A stretch of 64,000 nt of DNA, taken from Humisphaera borealis (GTDB lineage Bacteria > Planctomycetota > Phycisphaerae > Tepidisphaerales > Tepidisphaeraceae). Position 1 is the stretch's first letter; every line of letters starts with the position of its first letter. The stretch is from contig NZ_CP063458.1 of NCBI RefSeq assembly GCF_015169395.1, positions 2,108,001 through 2,172,000 on the forward strand. Reading direction: 5' to 3'. The notes under the pieces were generated by a model. The model saw only the letters and a program-made list of their open reading frames with translations, ran no database searches and had not been told where the DNA came from. This document shows positions 14,850 to 24,366 of this stretch, in pieces. Made by a program: the position numbers and the translations under genes.

Positions 14850-17573
14850 TCATTCCCCGAGCGTCCCACGTGTGACACCGAGTTGCTTAAGCACTTTCAA
14901 CTGGCGCCACGCCTTTCGACCATCGTCCTGTCCCGTCAGGACCGTCGCGTAACGGTCGAGGATCTCGATGGTTTGTTCCGAGGATTCGCGGAGGACTTCG
15001 ATGCGAAAGTCGACGATGCCCAGTTCGCGCATCTTCGGCACGTATTCCGCCCCGCTTTGCGCGACCCCGTTGTAGACCGTGTTGCGGCAGCCGACGTCGG
15101 CGATCAGCGGGTTGGCGACGCCGGCGCGATCTTTGAGATCGACCCGGTGGTCGTCGCATGGCCGGCCACAGTCCTTGTAGCTGGTGCCGCTGCTGAGCGT
15201 GTGGCAGAACACGCAATGCTCCATATGAAACATCGGCATGTGCTGATGGATGACCGCCTCGAAGTGCCGCCCGGAGATGTGCCGCAGCATCGCCGACATC
15301 TGCGTCCAGTTCAGGTCGTAGCTGGGTGTCATGCGTCGGACGTTGCGCTCCAGCAGGATGCCAGCCGTCAACTCGTTGGCGACGTTTAGCGCATAGTCGG
15401 CGATCAGCGGCATGTGCGGTGCGTGGCTGGCATAGAAGCTCAGGCCCGCCAAGTTGCGGACCAGGACCAGATCGGGCTCGCAGGCGGCGACCTGCCGCAG
15501 CAAACCTTCCTCGCCGGGTTTGATGACGCGGACGGTCGCCAGGCCGATCGGTACGCCGGCCTCGCGAGCGATGGTGACGGCCTCTTTGTATTTTCGGATG
15601 TCCTCGAAGTCGGCATAGACCGTGCTGGCGCGAAGGCTGGTCCGCGTATCGCGCCACGAGACGGCGGTTCGAAGCTGATCGAGCGTGCGGACGAGAACGT
15701 GAAGATGAGGCCGCACAGCGTTGGCGGCCACTAACGAATCGTGTTCGGTGCCACAGGTCGCCGGTACTCCGGAGACCTGTGCCGAATCGCCGGCAACGCA
15801 CGGGTCTGCGGAGTACCGCCGACCCGTGGCACCAGAAATGTCATTTGCGGCCGGCGTGACGACCTTCAACTCCGTTCTCAGGTTCTCCAGCGCTTCCGGA
15901 TCGCCGATCTCCCGCCGCTCGGCCGCGTCGCGCAACGCGAGCAGCTTGGCGACGGCGTCGCGCCGCAGCTCGTTCAGCACGCTCTTGGGCACCATCGCGA
16001 GCGACCCCTTTTCCAGCCCACGAACACGTCGCAGTTCGAACGGCGAATCGCCGAGTCGGCCGAACTGCTCGCGGAAGAGGGCTTCGGTCAGGGGGAATTT
16101 CTGCGCGGCCGCGAGGGGCTGAGCCCATTCGACGGTTACGGCGTGGCTTGTCGCATCGCTGACGCGAATCGACAGTACCTGTCCGACGACCGCCGACACC
16201 TCGACGTCGATCGGCGCACGATTCGTGACGCCTTCACGGGCGAAGGAGTGTTCCAGTCTTTTGCGGACGGCCGGGTCGTCGGTCTTCCAGACGATCGCGC
16301 CGACGGCGACGGCGGACAGGTTGACGGCGGCGCGGTCGAAGCAGAGCTCGACGCGTCGTGGCGACTTCGCTGAAGGCACGCTGCGTCCCGCGGCGGGCAC
16401 ACGGCCGAGTGCCCCTACCGGAAGGTCTCGGACGGCCATCACCCGGCCGCCCTGCTCGTCCTGCTCGGGGTGGCCTTCATCGAACACGATGCCGTCGCCG
16501 GGTTTTAGCTCGGTACCGGTCGCGAAGCCGTTGGGGCCGCGCTGGCTTCCGCCGGCGGCGACTAGTTCCACGACGACGCCCCGATCTGTATGACTGACGA
16601 CTTGCCCCACCCGCACGCCTCGGCTCTTGGGGAATCGTGCGTGCACCAGCCGCTGATGGTTCACCCCGTCGAGGAACCCGTGCGAGAAGCCGCGCGAAAA
16701 GCTCTGGGCCAGCTCCAGTTCCCGCTCTTTTGAAAGCTGGAACGGCAGGTTGTCGTCGATCGCATCGATCGCCGACCGATAGGTTTGCGTGGTCGCGGCG
16801 ACGTAGTGGGCGCTCTTGAGACGGCCTTCGATCTTGAACGAGCAGACGCCGACTTTGGCTAACTCATCAATGATGTCGTAAGCGGCCAGATCCTGCGGGC
16901 TGAGCAGGTAGGCCTTGTCGCCGAGATCTCGGAACGTGCCGTCGACGATCAGATCGTAAGGCAACCGACAGGCCTGGGCGCACTGGCCGCGGTTGGCGCT
17001 GCGGCCGCCGATCGCTTCGCTGGTCAGACACTGGCCCGAATAGCTGACGCATAGCGCGCCGTGGATGAAGATTTCCACCGGCATGTCGGTGGCGGCGGTG
17101 ATCTTGCCGATGTCGCCGGCGGATAGCTCGCGGGCAAGGATCACACGCTTGACGCCCAGCGACCGCACGAACTCGACGCCAAGCGGCTCGGTCAGGGTCA
17201 TCTGGGTCGAGCCGTGAACGTGTAACCGTGGCGCGAGCCGGCCGATGAGCCTGGCCAATCCCAAGTCCTGCACGATGACGGCGTCTGCCCCCGCTTCGGC
17301 GACGGCACGAACGAACTTCACCGCTTCCGGAAGCTCGTCGGAGAAGATCAGGGTGTTGAACGTGACGTACCCGCGCACATTGTGCGAGTGGAGGTAGTCC
17401 ATCACCCTCGGCAGTTCTTCGAGCGTGAAATTGGTGGCGCGATGGCGGGCGTTGAAGTTAGACAGGCCGAAATAGACCGCATCGGCGCCGTTGGCAACCG
17501 CGGCGCGCATCGCGTCGAAGTCACCGGCCGGGGCGAGAAGTTCAGGCTTGGTTGGGACGGTTAGAACAGGCAT
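14850..17573 (-). CDS. Peptidase U32 family protein (collagenase-like / RlhA-type), 907 aa
   Basis: U32 proteins include collagenase-like proteases and RlhA, which acts in 23S rRNA hydroxylation; the exact activity here is unknown. The N-terminal TIM-barrel-like domain starts at PELLAPAGDFDAMRAAVANG. The U32 signature EIFIHGALC is at residues 167-175. Four cysteines (175, 182, 198, 202) are placed as in the iron-sulfur-like cluster of the family. A second U32-like domain occupies the C-terminal third (CVFCHTLSSGTSYKDCGRPC), as in DUF3656-containing members. Between the domains, residues 581-609 are encoded by an 87-bp palindromic repeat in frame. It lies downstream of the YyaL-like gene with another repeat between them, so the two may be co-transcribed. 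Confidence 0.92.
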   Translation of the reverse strand: MPVLTVPTKPELLAPAGDFDAMRAAVANGADAVYFGLSNFNARHRATNFTLEELPRVMDYLHSHNVRGYVTFNTLIFSDELPEAVKFVRAVAEAGADAVIVQDLGLARLIGRLAPRLHVHGSTQMTLTEPLGVEFVRSLGVKRVILARELSAGDIGKITAATDMPVEIFIHGALCVSYSGQCLTSEAIGGRSANRGQCAQACRLPYDLIVDGTFRDLGDKAYLLSPQDLAAYDIIDELAKVGVCSFKIEGRLKSAHYVAATTQTYRSAIDAIDDNLPFQLSKERELELAQSFSRGFSHGFLDGVNHQRLVHARFPKSRGVRVGQVVSHTDRGVVVELVAAGGSQRGPNGFATGTELKPGDGIVFDEGHPEQDEQGGRVMAVRDLPVGALGRVPAAGRSVPSAKSPRRVELCFDRAAVNLSAVAVGAIVWKTDDPAVRKRLEHSFAREGVTNRAPIDVEVSAVVGQVLSIRVSDATSHAVTVEWAQPLAAAQKFPLTEALFREQFGRLGDSPFELRRVRGLEKGSLAMVPKSVLNELRRDAVAKLLALRDAAERREIGDPEALENLRTELKVVTPAANDISGATGRRYSADPCVAGDSAQVSGVPATCGTEHDSLVAANAVRPHLHVLVRTLDQLRTAVSWRDTRTSLRASTVYADFEDIRKYKEAVTIAREAGVPIGLATVRVIKPGEEGLLRQVAACEPDLVLVRNLAGLSFYASHAPHMPLIADYALNVANELTAGILLERNVRRMTPSYDLNWTQMSAMLRHISGRHFEAVIHQHMPMFHMEHCVFCHTLSSGTSYKDCGRPCDDHRVDLKDRAGVANPLIADVGCRNTVYNGVAQSGAEYVPKMRELGIVDFRIEVLRESSEQTIEILDRYATVLTGQDDGRKAWRQLKVLKQLGVTRGTLGE
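15747..15833. repeat. 87-bp palindromic element inserted in frame in the U32 gene
   Basis: The 25-base outer arms (15747-15771 and 15809-15833) are complementary at 23 of 25 positions. A second inner pair, 15771-15782 with 15798-15809, matches at 10 of 12. The length is exactly 29 codons and both ends fall on codon boundaries of the minus-strand gene, so the frame is kept. The encoded peptide (GATGRRYSADPC...) is Gly-, Thr- and Cys-containing and sits in the inter-domain linker. Confidence 0.92.
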
Positions 17574-17582
17574 GTTTTTGTT

Positions 17583-17740
17583 CCCTCTCCCCCGTACTCG
17601 GGGGAGAGGGGTAGGGTGAGGGGTCGAACGTCAGGCGTCTTGATTTCGCGCCATGGGCTATTTCCTCTCAACTTGCGGGCCACGCCCATCGCCGCTCGGC
17701 CCCTCACCCCGGCCCTCTCCCCCGAGTACGGTGGAGAGGG
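17583..17740. repeat. 158-bp nested palindromic element between two minus-strand genes
   Basis: A perfect 12-bp hairpin (17583-17594 with 17599-17610) is at one end and a similar hairpin (17713-17740, one mismatch) at the other. GGGTGAGGGG (17614-17623) pairs with CCCCTCACCC (17700-17709) between them. A degenerate half-copy lies at 24324-24350. The element supplies the last ~27 codons of the upstream gene and ends 10 bases from the start codon of the U32 gene. Confidence 0.9.
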
Positions 17741-19952
17741 AGCGAGCCAGCTCCGCCGGGTCGGTGGTCGGCTGCTGGCAGGTGTAGTTCTGACAGACAT
17801 ACGCCGCCGGCTTGCCATTGATCGGCTTCATTTCCTTAATGAACGCGAGTTTCTCGCCGAGCCACGCCTGCCCGGCCCCGCCGTCGGCGGCCAGGATGAT
17901 ACGGTTGGGCAGGTAGCGCTTCTGAACTTCCGCCAATAGCGCCTTGGCCTCCGGCGATGCCGGGTCGCCTGCAATGACAATCTGCCTCGGCTTGCCCATG
18001 TCGAAATCCGCCGCGGTCAGCATATAGGGCAGCGCCAGCGGCGACTGCCGCATGCGTCCACTTGCCGAGGCGATTGTCTTCTTCGCCTTCTCGCGCATTG
18101 CGGGAGTGTCGGTCATCTGCGAAAGGCGGTGCAGGTTCATCGCGGCGACGGAATTGCCAGCCGGTTCAGCGCCGTCGCTCTCATCTTTCATGCGAAACAG
18201 CAGGTTGGGGTCGGCGTCGCCGCTGCTGAAGTAGCCGCCGGACTTGTCGTCCCAGAACAGCTTGTCCTGCGTCTGCTGGAGCGACGCCGCCCAGGCGAGC
18301 CACTGATGGTCCAGCGTCGCCTCATAGAGATCCAGCAGCCCCTGGGTCATGTAGCTGTAGTCTTCGAGCAGGCCGTCGACCTGCGTTTCGCCCTGCCGGT
18401 AGCGTCGCTTGAGGATACCAGTCTTGGCGTCGTAAAGCCGTTCGCGGATGAAGCCGGCCGATTTCACGGCGGCATCCAGGTACCGCTGCTCCTGTAGTGC
18501 TGCGCCGGCTTTGGCGAAGCCGCTGATCATCAGGCCGCTCCAGCTTGCGAGCGTCTTGTCATCCAGGTGCGGGCGAGGGCGCTTGCCGCGCTCGGCAAGC
18601 ATCTTGCTCTTGGCGGCGTTCAATATGGACTTCATCTCGCCAGGCTCGATCCCTCCCTGCTTCGCCGATTCCTCAATCGTTTGGGCGAGGAACAAGACGT
18701 TCAACTTCGGGAAGTAGTTGCGGGGATCATGCTCGACATTGCCGCCCGGCTGCATGCCGAAATGCGACAGGATCGGCTTGGCCTTGGCAGCGCCGAAGAG
18801 CGATTCAATGTCGCCGGCCGACCAGACATAGAACGCGCCTTCGGCTTTGGCCGAACCGCCGGGTCGCACGCTGTCGGCATCTTCGGCGCAGTAAAACTGT
18901 CCGTCGGGGCCGGTCAGGTCGCGGGTGACGTAGTCGAGGATACCGCGGGCGATGTCGGCGTACCTGGCGTCGCCGGTCATGCGATAGCCGTCGATGTAGA
19001 CGCCCGCCAGTTGCCCCTGGTCGTAGAGCATCTTTTCGAAGTGAGGCAGGAACCAGCGCGGGTCGGTGCTGTAGCGGTGGAACCCCCCGCCCAGGTGATC
19101 GTAGATGCCGCCGCGGGCCATGCCGTCGAGCGTGGCGAGGTACATCTTGCGGGCGGCGGTGCGATTGGCGTCCTCGGGGGCGGTGTGGGCGTAGTGGGAC
19201 AGGAACTGCAGGGTCGGCGGCTCGGGGAATTTGGGGGCGGTGCCGAAGCCGCCCCATTTTTCATCGAATGTCGTCTGCAGCCGGTTGAACGCCGCCGTGA
19301 ACACCAGCCGCGACACTGCAACGTCGCCCCCGGCGGCAGGTTCGCCGGCGGTGGCTTGGCGGAGCATGTCGGTCACGCGATCGGCCGACTCGGTCACCTT
19401 CTGCTGCTCGTCACGCCAGAGCTGCCCGATTTTGGTCAGGATCGTGGTAAAGCCGACCATCTCGCCGCGGGTCTCTGGCGGGAAGTAGGTGCCACCGAAG
19501 AATGGCTTGCGGTCGGGCGTGAGAAAGACGGTCATCGGCCATCCGCCGGAACCCGTGGTCGCCTGCACGAACGTCATATAAATGCGATCGACATCGGGGC
19601 GTTCCTCGCGGTCGAGCTTGATGGCGATGTAGTTCTCGTTGATCAGCTTCGCGATCGCTTCGTTCTCGAAGCTCTCGCGTTCCATGACATGGCACCAGTG
19701 GCAGGTGCTGTACCCAATCGAAAGCAGGATCGGTTTCTTCTCGGCTTTGGCTTTGGCAAACGCCTCCTCGCCCCAGGGGTACCAGTCGACGGGATTGTGG
19801 GCGTGCTGCAGGAGGTAAGGCGACTTTTCCTTCGCCAGGCGGTTAGTGTGCCTGGGTTGGGTGGCGGGCGTTTCCGCCGCCAGAGCGGTGACGTCTATCA
19901 CACAGACCGCCGCGATCAGGAGTGATAGGGTCATTCGGCAATTGAAGCGCAT
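17658..19952 (-). CDS. Secreted YyaL/DUF255 thioredoxin-domain protein, 764 aa
   Basis: This belongs to the conserved YyaL (spermatogenesis-associated protein 20-like) family: an N-terminal thioredoxin-like domain fused to an alpha/alpha-barrel resembling N-acyl-glucosamine epimerases and glycosidases. Its biochemical role is not established. The start at 19952 has AGGAC four bases upstream and gives a signal peptide ([20 protein letters not shown]), so unlike many members it is probably exported. The family hallmark [13 protein letters not shown] is followed by the redox motif CHWCH at residues 84-88. The barrel domain contains [15 protein letters not shown] and HFEKMLYDQ, both typical. The C-terminal ~27 residues ([15 protein letters not shown]...) are encoded by a palindromic repeat and are unlikely to belong to the ancestral protein. 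Confidence 0.93.
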   Translation of the reverse strand: MRFNCRMTLSLLIAAVCVIDVTALAAETPATQPRHTNRLAKEKSPYLLQHAHNPVDWYPWGEEAFAKAKAEKKPILLSIGYSTCHWCHVMERESFENEAIAKLINENYIAIKLDREERPDVDRIYMTFVQATTGSGGWPMTVFLTPDRKPFFGGTYFPPETRGEMVGFTTILTKIGQLWRDEQQKVTESADRVTDMLRQATAGEPAAGGDVAVSRLVFTAAFNRLQTTFDEKWGGFGTAPKFPEPPTLQFLSHYAHTAPEDANRTAARKMYLATLDGMARGGIYDHLGGGFHRYSTDPRWFLPHFEKMLYDQGQLAGVYIDGYRMTGDARYADIARGILDYVTRDLTGPDGQFYCAEDADSVRPGGSAKAEGAFYVWSAGDIESLFGAAKAKPILSHFGMQPGGNVEHDPRNYFPKLNVLFLAQTIEESAKQGGIEPGEMKSILNAAKSKMLAERGKRPRPHLDDKTLASWSGLMISGFAKAGAALQEQRYLDAAVKSAGFIRERLYDAKTGILKRRYRQGETQVDGLLEDYSYMTQGLLDLYEATLDHQWLAWAASLQQTQDKLFWDDKSGGYFSSGDADPNLLFRMKDESDGAEPAGNSVAAMNLHRLSQMTDTPAMREKAKKTIASASGRMRQSPLALPYMLTAADFDMGKPRQIVIAGDPASPEAKALLAEVQKRYLPNRIILAADGGAGQAWLGEKLAFIKEMKPINGKPAAYVCQNYTCQQPTTDPAELARSLSTVLGGEGRGEGPSGDGRGPQVERK

Positions 19953-20218
19953 GGGCGTCCTGTCTCGTGGGTCGATCGAGGGAAAACGGTCGTGGCGGGC
20001 GGACACGGCTATCGGACCACCGGGCATATGCTATGCCAGCCGAAATGAAAGAGGAATCGCGGGCATTGCCGACGATCCCGCGGATCGCTCGCGCCGACAA
20101 CGCCGGCCCCGCGTGCCCGCGCTGACGGTTAAGAATGGCCCCTAAGCCGTCGATACACCTGACGCGTAGTCTAAGCGGATGAAGTCGCGGCCCCGGATCT
20201 GATTGGGCGGTCGAACCT

Positions 20219-21586
20219 ATGGAAGTCACGACCGTCGAGAACCAGCCTGTCGCAGGGCTCACGCCAGAGGAGACCAGCCTGTGGCGGTTCCGCGGTGCAA
20301 TCAAGGTAGGCAGTGCGATCGTCGAGCAGGGGACATTTTCGCTGTCGACCTGGCTACTGCAGACCTTCATGGTGCGGTGGCTCGCCGACGAGGCCGACTT
20401 CGGTGGCTTCTCGATCGCATTCGCATGGTTCCTTCTCGCCGGTGCCGCGCACAACGCCCTGGTGATCGAACCGATGATGGTCTACGGCGGCAAGCGCTAC
20501 GCCGGGCAGATCCGCCAGTACTTCGGCGTGCTGGCAGGTGGCAGCGTCTGCGCTTCGGTGAGCATGGCCGTGCTGCTTGCGGGCGTGGGGCTCGGATATG
20601 CAACCTTCGGCCATCCGGGCGTCGCGGCGGCTTGCTGGTCGCTCGCCGGAGCAGCACCGTTCGTGTTCCTGCTGTGGCTCATGCGTCGAACCAGTTACGT
20701 GACCCATCGGCCCCACCGCTCGGCAATCGCCGGCGCAGGGTATCTGTTCGCGATGGTGGCTGGCTTTGTGCTCCTGCATCAGGCCGGCCGGTTCACGGTG
20801 CCGATGGCAGTACTTGTGATGGCGGTCGCGTCGCTGGGTGCTTCGATCTGGCTGCTGCGATCCGAGGCGGTTGTGTGGCCCGCCGGAGCGAACGATTCGC
20901 AGACAAGCCAATCCCTGGCGATCTCTGTTCGGAACGATCACTGGCGGTTCGGCCGGTGGATGCTGCTGAGCGGGCTGGCAGGAATGATCGCGAGCCAGTG
21001 GTTCTTCGTGGTACTGCCCTGGTTTACGGATGTCGGTGCCGGCGGCGCGCTCAGGGCGCTGTCGAACCTGTTTCAGCCGGTCGTGCAGGCGATCATCGCC
21101 TTCACCGGCGTGCTGTTACCGGTCCTGGTCCGGGCGGTCGGAACGCCGCGTTACGTGGCACTCGTCCGAAAAGCGATGCTCGTTATGGTCGGCGGGCCCC
21201 TGCTCGCGTGGCTCGCCTGCGGACTGCTGTCGAGCTGGCTGGTGCGGCTGGTGTATTCGGGACGATACCTCGACGACGCCCCGTTGCTGTGGCTGCTCGG
21301 GTTGCAGCCGGCGGCGGCGGGCTTCATTGCGGTCGTCCACGCCGAACTTTGCGTGGCCGACCGCCCGGATCGAATGTTCGCCGCCAGTGCCGCCTCGCTG
21401 GCATTCACGCTGACGGCCGGCACGGCGTTGATGTATTTCGGAGGGATGTGGGGTGTGACGGCGGCGACACTGGGTGCAATGCTGCTCAACGCGCTTGTCG
21501 CGTGGTACTTCGTGCGGACGGGCCCTCGCCTGTCGTCCGGCGCGGGACATCCGGATGACGGATCTCGCGGGGAGACTGGGATATGA
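20219..21586 (+). CDS. Polysaccharide flippase-like membrane protein, 455 aa
   Basis: This is a polytopic inner-membrane protein with about a dozen hydrophobic segments, resembling Wzx/MATE-type (MVF superfamily) polysaccharide or lipid-linked sugar exporters. A cytoplasmic N-terminus of ~30 residues precedes the first segment, and Arg/Lys lie mainly in the short loops. The overlapping frame starting at 20203 is Arg-rich and lacks membrane character, so it is a shadow. The stop overlaps the ATG of the glycosyltransferase that follows (ATGA at 21583-21586), showing translational coupling. It is the first gene of the sugar operon that runs to 28635, consistent with export of the glycan made there. 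The exact substrate cannot be told. Confidence 0.82.
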   Translation: MEVTTVENQPVAGLTPEETSLWRFRGAIKVGSAIVEQGTFSLSTWLLQTFMVRWLADEADFGGFSIAFAWFLLAGAAHNALVIEPMMVYGGKRYAGQIRQYFGVLAGGSVCASVSMAVLLAGVGLGYATFGHPGVAAACWSLAGAAPFVFLLWLMRRTSYVTHRPHRSAIAGAGYLFAMVAGFVLLHQAGRFTVPMAVLVMAVASLGASIWLLRSEAVVWPAGANDSQTSQSLAISVRNDHWRFGRWMLLSGLAGMIASQWFFVVLPWFTDVGAGGALRALSNLFQPVVQAIIAFTGVLLPVLVRAVGTPRYVALVRKAMLVMVGGPLLAWLACGLLSSWLVRLVYSGRYLDDAPLLWLLGLQPAAAGFIAVVHAELCVADRPDRMFAASAASLAFTLTAGTALMYFGGMWGVTAATLGAMLLNALVAWYFVRTGPRLSSGAGHPDDGSRGETGI

Positions 21587-22977
21587 GCCGTGAACCCATA
21601 AAAGTTCTTTTCGTCGCATTCGGTTGCGAGCCCGGCCGCGGCAGCGAACCGGGTGTCGGCTGGGGGTTCGTAGACGAGGAATCCCGCCGTAGACCGGTCT
21701 GGGTTCTGACGCACGCGCAGCAGAAGGAAGCCCTCGACAACTACATCGCGACGAAGCACAAGCACTACGCCATTCATCCCGTGTATGTCAGCCTTCCGGG
21801 GCTCGGCTGGCTCTGGAAGTCTCATTTCGGCATCAACGTCTACTACTACCTCTGGCAGCTCAAGGCCGGGCGGATCGGACGCAAGCTTCACGCAAAGATC
21901 GGGTTCGACATCGTTCAGCACGTGTCGTTTACCCGCTACTGGATGCACACCGCCGCGGCCATGGTCGGCGCGCCGTTCGTCTTCGGTCCAGTCGGGGGCG
22001 GCGACAGCTACCCGGCCGCATTCTGGTCGGAGTTGCGTTTCGGAGAGCGGCTTCGTGAGTACTACTGGAAGATCGTTCGCCTCGTCATGGAGCACGACCC
22101 GCTGCTGGTCCGCACGCTCCGAAGAGCGCGGGCGACCATCGCCAGCGGCGCCTACGCCCGCGAACAACTCGAACGACTCGGGTCCAGGAACGTCGACGTG
22201 ATGTGCGCGGTCGCCCCCACGCCACAACTGCCTCCGCCCGGCCCGGGCCCCGGACCCGGCGATGTCTTCCGGTTCGTCAGCGTCGGCCGGGTGCCCCGCT
22301 GGAAGGGCGTGCATCTGTCGCTTCAGGCGTTCGCAAAGGCGTTCGGGCCGGGGTCGGCCAACGCCGGCAACCAGAACGTTCATTACACGATCATCGGAGA
22401 AGGCTCGGACCTGTCACGCCTCAAGCAGATGGCGCAGGACCTCGGCGTTGCCGATCGCGTGACTTTCGCCGGCGACCTGCCGTACGCGGCCTGCCTGGAG
22501 CACCTCGCGACGGCCGGTGCGGTTCTCCACACGGCGTTGCGGGACTCGGCCGGCCTGGTGTTCGAGGCGCTCTCACTCGGCGTTCCGGTGGCGTGCTGCG
22601 ATATCGGTACGCCGTCGCTCCTTGTGGACGACACGAGCGGCGCGGTCATTCCCTCGTCCGGCGGACCCGACGACGTGATCGCCCGAGTTCGCGACGTAAT
22701 GCTCCGCTGGCACGGCGACTTGGACCACTACCGCACCCTCCGGGCCGGCGCCGCAGCTCGGTCGCGCATGATGAGCCGCGCCGCCCGCGGCGACATGCTG
22801 GAGAAGATCTACGAAAGGGTGGCGAAGGAGAATGGGTCGCCCTCAGGGACGAGCCACGGTAAGCCCGAAGGTGCATCGGGCACGACCCAGATCGAAGGCT
22901 CAAAGGGCATGAACGGGCGGTCTGCCAACGCCGAATCGGCAATGCGCTCGGGGACGGCAAACTCGCCCCGGCTATGA
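21583..22977 (+). CDS. Glycosyltransferase family 4 (GT-B), 464 aa
   Basis: This is a predicted cytoplasmic or membrane-associated sugar transferase. The N-terminal half begins IKVLFVAFGCEPGRGSEPGVGWGF, a form common in GT4 enzymes. The C-terminal half has the nucleotide-sugar-binding fold, with IIGEGSDLSRLKQMAQDLG, VTFAGDLP and a DSAGLVFEALSLGVPV segment whose Glu corresponds to the conserved EX7E region. A Pro/Gly string (PPPGPGPGPG) links the halves. The last ~45 residues are low-complexity and may be unstructured. The ATG overlaps the flippase stop. It probably builds the same surface glycan; donor and acceptor are unknown. Confidence 0.88.
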   Translation: MSREPIKVLFVAFGCEPGRGSEPGVGWGFVDEESRRRPVWVLTHAQQKEALDNYIATKHKHYAIHPVYVSLPGLGWLWKSHFGINVYYYLWQLKAGRIGRKLHAKIGFDIVQHVSFTRYWMHTAAAMVGAPFVFGPVGGGDSYPAAFWSELRFGERLREYYWKIVRLVMEHDPLLVRTLRRARATIASGAYAREQLERLGSRNVDVMCAVAPTPQLPPPGPGPGPGDVFRFVSVGRVPRWKGVHLSLQAFAKAFGPGSANAGNQNVHYTIIGEGSDLSRLKQMAQDLGVADRVTFAGDLPYAACLEHLATAGAVLHTALRDSAGLVFEALSLGVPVACCDIGTPSLLVDDTSGAVIPSSGGPDDVIARVRDVMLRWHGDLDHYRTLRAGAAARSRMMSRAARGDMLEKIYERVAKENGSPSGTSHGKPEGASGTTQIEGSKGMNGRSANAESAMRSGTANSPRL

Positions 22978-23010
22978 GTCGCGACACGGCAGGTTCCAGG
23001 GCACAAAGCC

Positions 23011-24321
23011 ATGACGACGATGCAAAAAGAAAACTTGATCCACACCGCCGACGCTCTGCCGTCGATGTCGCGCGCCGGTTCGAGCAGTGCCGACAAGCCG
23101 GTGTGCCGGTTCTGCGGCACCGGGCTTTCTCATACGTTCGTTGATCTGGGCACCAGCCCGCTGTGCCAGCGGCACGTGACGCCGCAGCGGTTCAACCAGG
23201 CCGAGAGCGCGTATCCGTTGCACGTCTATGTCTGCCACGAATGCTTCCTGGTTCAGCTGCCGTCCTATGTCGCCCGGGAAGAGATCTTCGACGGCGAGTA
23301 CGCCTACTTTTCCAGCTACGCGATGCTGGAGCACGGCAGGAAGTATGTCGAGCACATCATCCCGAAGTTGGGCTTGAAATCCGGCAGCCACGCGGTCGAA
23401 GTCGCGAGCAACGACGGCTATCTCCTGCAGCACTTCCTTCCGTACGGCATCAGGGTGCTGGGAATCGAACCGACGTCCAACACCGCCGAGGCGGCACGCA
23501 AGAAAGGCGTGGCGACGATCTGCAAGTTCTTCGGTGTTCAGACGGCAAAAGAGGTGCTCGCCGAGCACGGCCCGGCCGACCTGATGTCGGCCAACAACGT
23601 GCTGGCGCATGTCCCGGATATCAACGACTTTGTGGGCGGATTCAAGAAGCTGCTCGCCGCCCGCGGCGTGGCGACGCTGGAGTTCCCGTCGCTCTACAAC
23701 CTGATCGCGAACAACTACTTCGACACGATCTACCACGAACACTTTTCGTACCTGTCGTTCACGACGGTCGAGCGCATTTTCGCCCATCACGGGCTCACGC
23801 TGTTTGATGTCGAAGAAATCGGCACGCATGGCGGAAGCCTGCGCATCTTCGCGAGACACACCGAAGATGGATCGCACCCGGTCACCCCCGCTGTCGAGGC
23901 GATGAAGGCCAGGGAGAAGGCCGCCGGTCACTACTCTCTCGACTATTACCGAGGGTTTGACGAGAAGGTGAAGGAAACCAAGCGGGCGATCCTGTCGTTC
24001 CTGATCGACGCGAAGCGGGCGGGAAAGTCGATCGCGGCATACGGCGCGCCGGGCAAGGGCAATACGCTCCTGAACTACTGCGGCATCCGCACAGACTTCA
24101 TCGACTACACGGTCGATCGCAGCCCGGTGAAGCAGGGCAACTACCTCCCCGGCACGCGCATTCCGATCTGCCACCCCGACAAGATCAGCCAGACGAAGCC
24201 GGACTACCTGTTCCTGCTCGCGTGGAACTTCAAGGATGAGGTGATGAAGCAGATGGCTCACGTGCGCGAGTGGGGATGCAAGTTTGTCGTGCCGCTGCCG
24301 GAGCCCTTGGTATTGGATTGA
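23011..24321 (+). CDS. SAM-dependent sugar C-methyltransferase (NovU/TylC3-like), 436 aa
   Basis: The three-part layout matches sugar C-methyltransferases. First is an N-terminal zinc-binding domain with Cys pairs (CRFCGTG and CHECF) around a DLGTSPLCQRH core. A class I methyltransferase fold follows, with the SAM-binding region AVEVASNDGYLLQHF. Last is a C-terminal domain (SIAAYGAPGKGNTLLNYCG) of the Methyltransf_14 type. Known relatives methylate NDP-linked keto-deoxysugars. It lies between a glycosyltransferase and nucleotide-sugar genes, which supports a role in making a branched or methylated sugar. The start at 23011 follows the previous gene by 33 bases. A repeat half-copy follows the stop codon. 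Confidence 0.9.
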   Translation: MTTMQKENLIHTADALPSMSRAGSSSADKPVCRFCGTGLSHTFVDLGTSPLCQRHVTPQRFNQAESAYPLHVYVCHECFLVQLPSYVAREEIFDGEYAYFSSYAMLEHGRKYVEHIIPKLGLKSGSHAVEVASNDGYLLQHFLPYGIRVLGIEPTSNTAEAARKKGVATICKFFGVQTAKEVLAEHGPADLMSANNVLAHVPDINDFVGGFKKLLAARGVATLEFPSLYNLIANNYFDTIYHEHFSYLSFTTVERIFAHHGLTLFDVEEIGTHGGSLRIFARHTEDGSHPVTPAVEAMKAREKAAGHYSLDYYRGFDEKVKETKRAILSFLIDAKRAGKSIAAYGAPGKGNTLLNYCGIRTDFIDYTVDRSPVKQGNYLPGTRIPICHPDKISQTKPDYLFLLAWNFKDEVMKQMAHVREWGCKFVVPLPEPLVLD

Positions 24322-24323
24322 CT

Positions 24324-24350
24324 CCCTCTCCCCTGTACTTGGGGGAGCGG
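24324..24350. repeat. Degenerate copy of the CCCTCTCCCC hairpin
   Basis: CCCTCTCCCC and GGGGGAGCGG pair around a short GTACT-containing loop. The sequence closely resembles the end hairpins of the 17583-17740 element. It begins 3 bases after the methyltransferase stop codon and fills most of the 45-bp gap before the next gene. Confidence 0.75.
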
Positions 24351-24366
24351 GGATCGGAATGAACAT

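Noticed and set aside
20203-21558. 451-codon plus-strand frame overlapping the flippase
   Set aside because: It is Arg-rich and has no membrane segments. The neighbouring frame at 20219 has about a dozen hydrophobic helices and couples to the next gene by ATGA.
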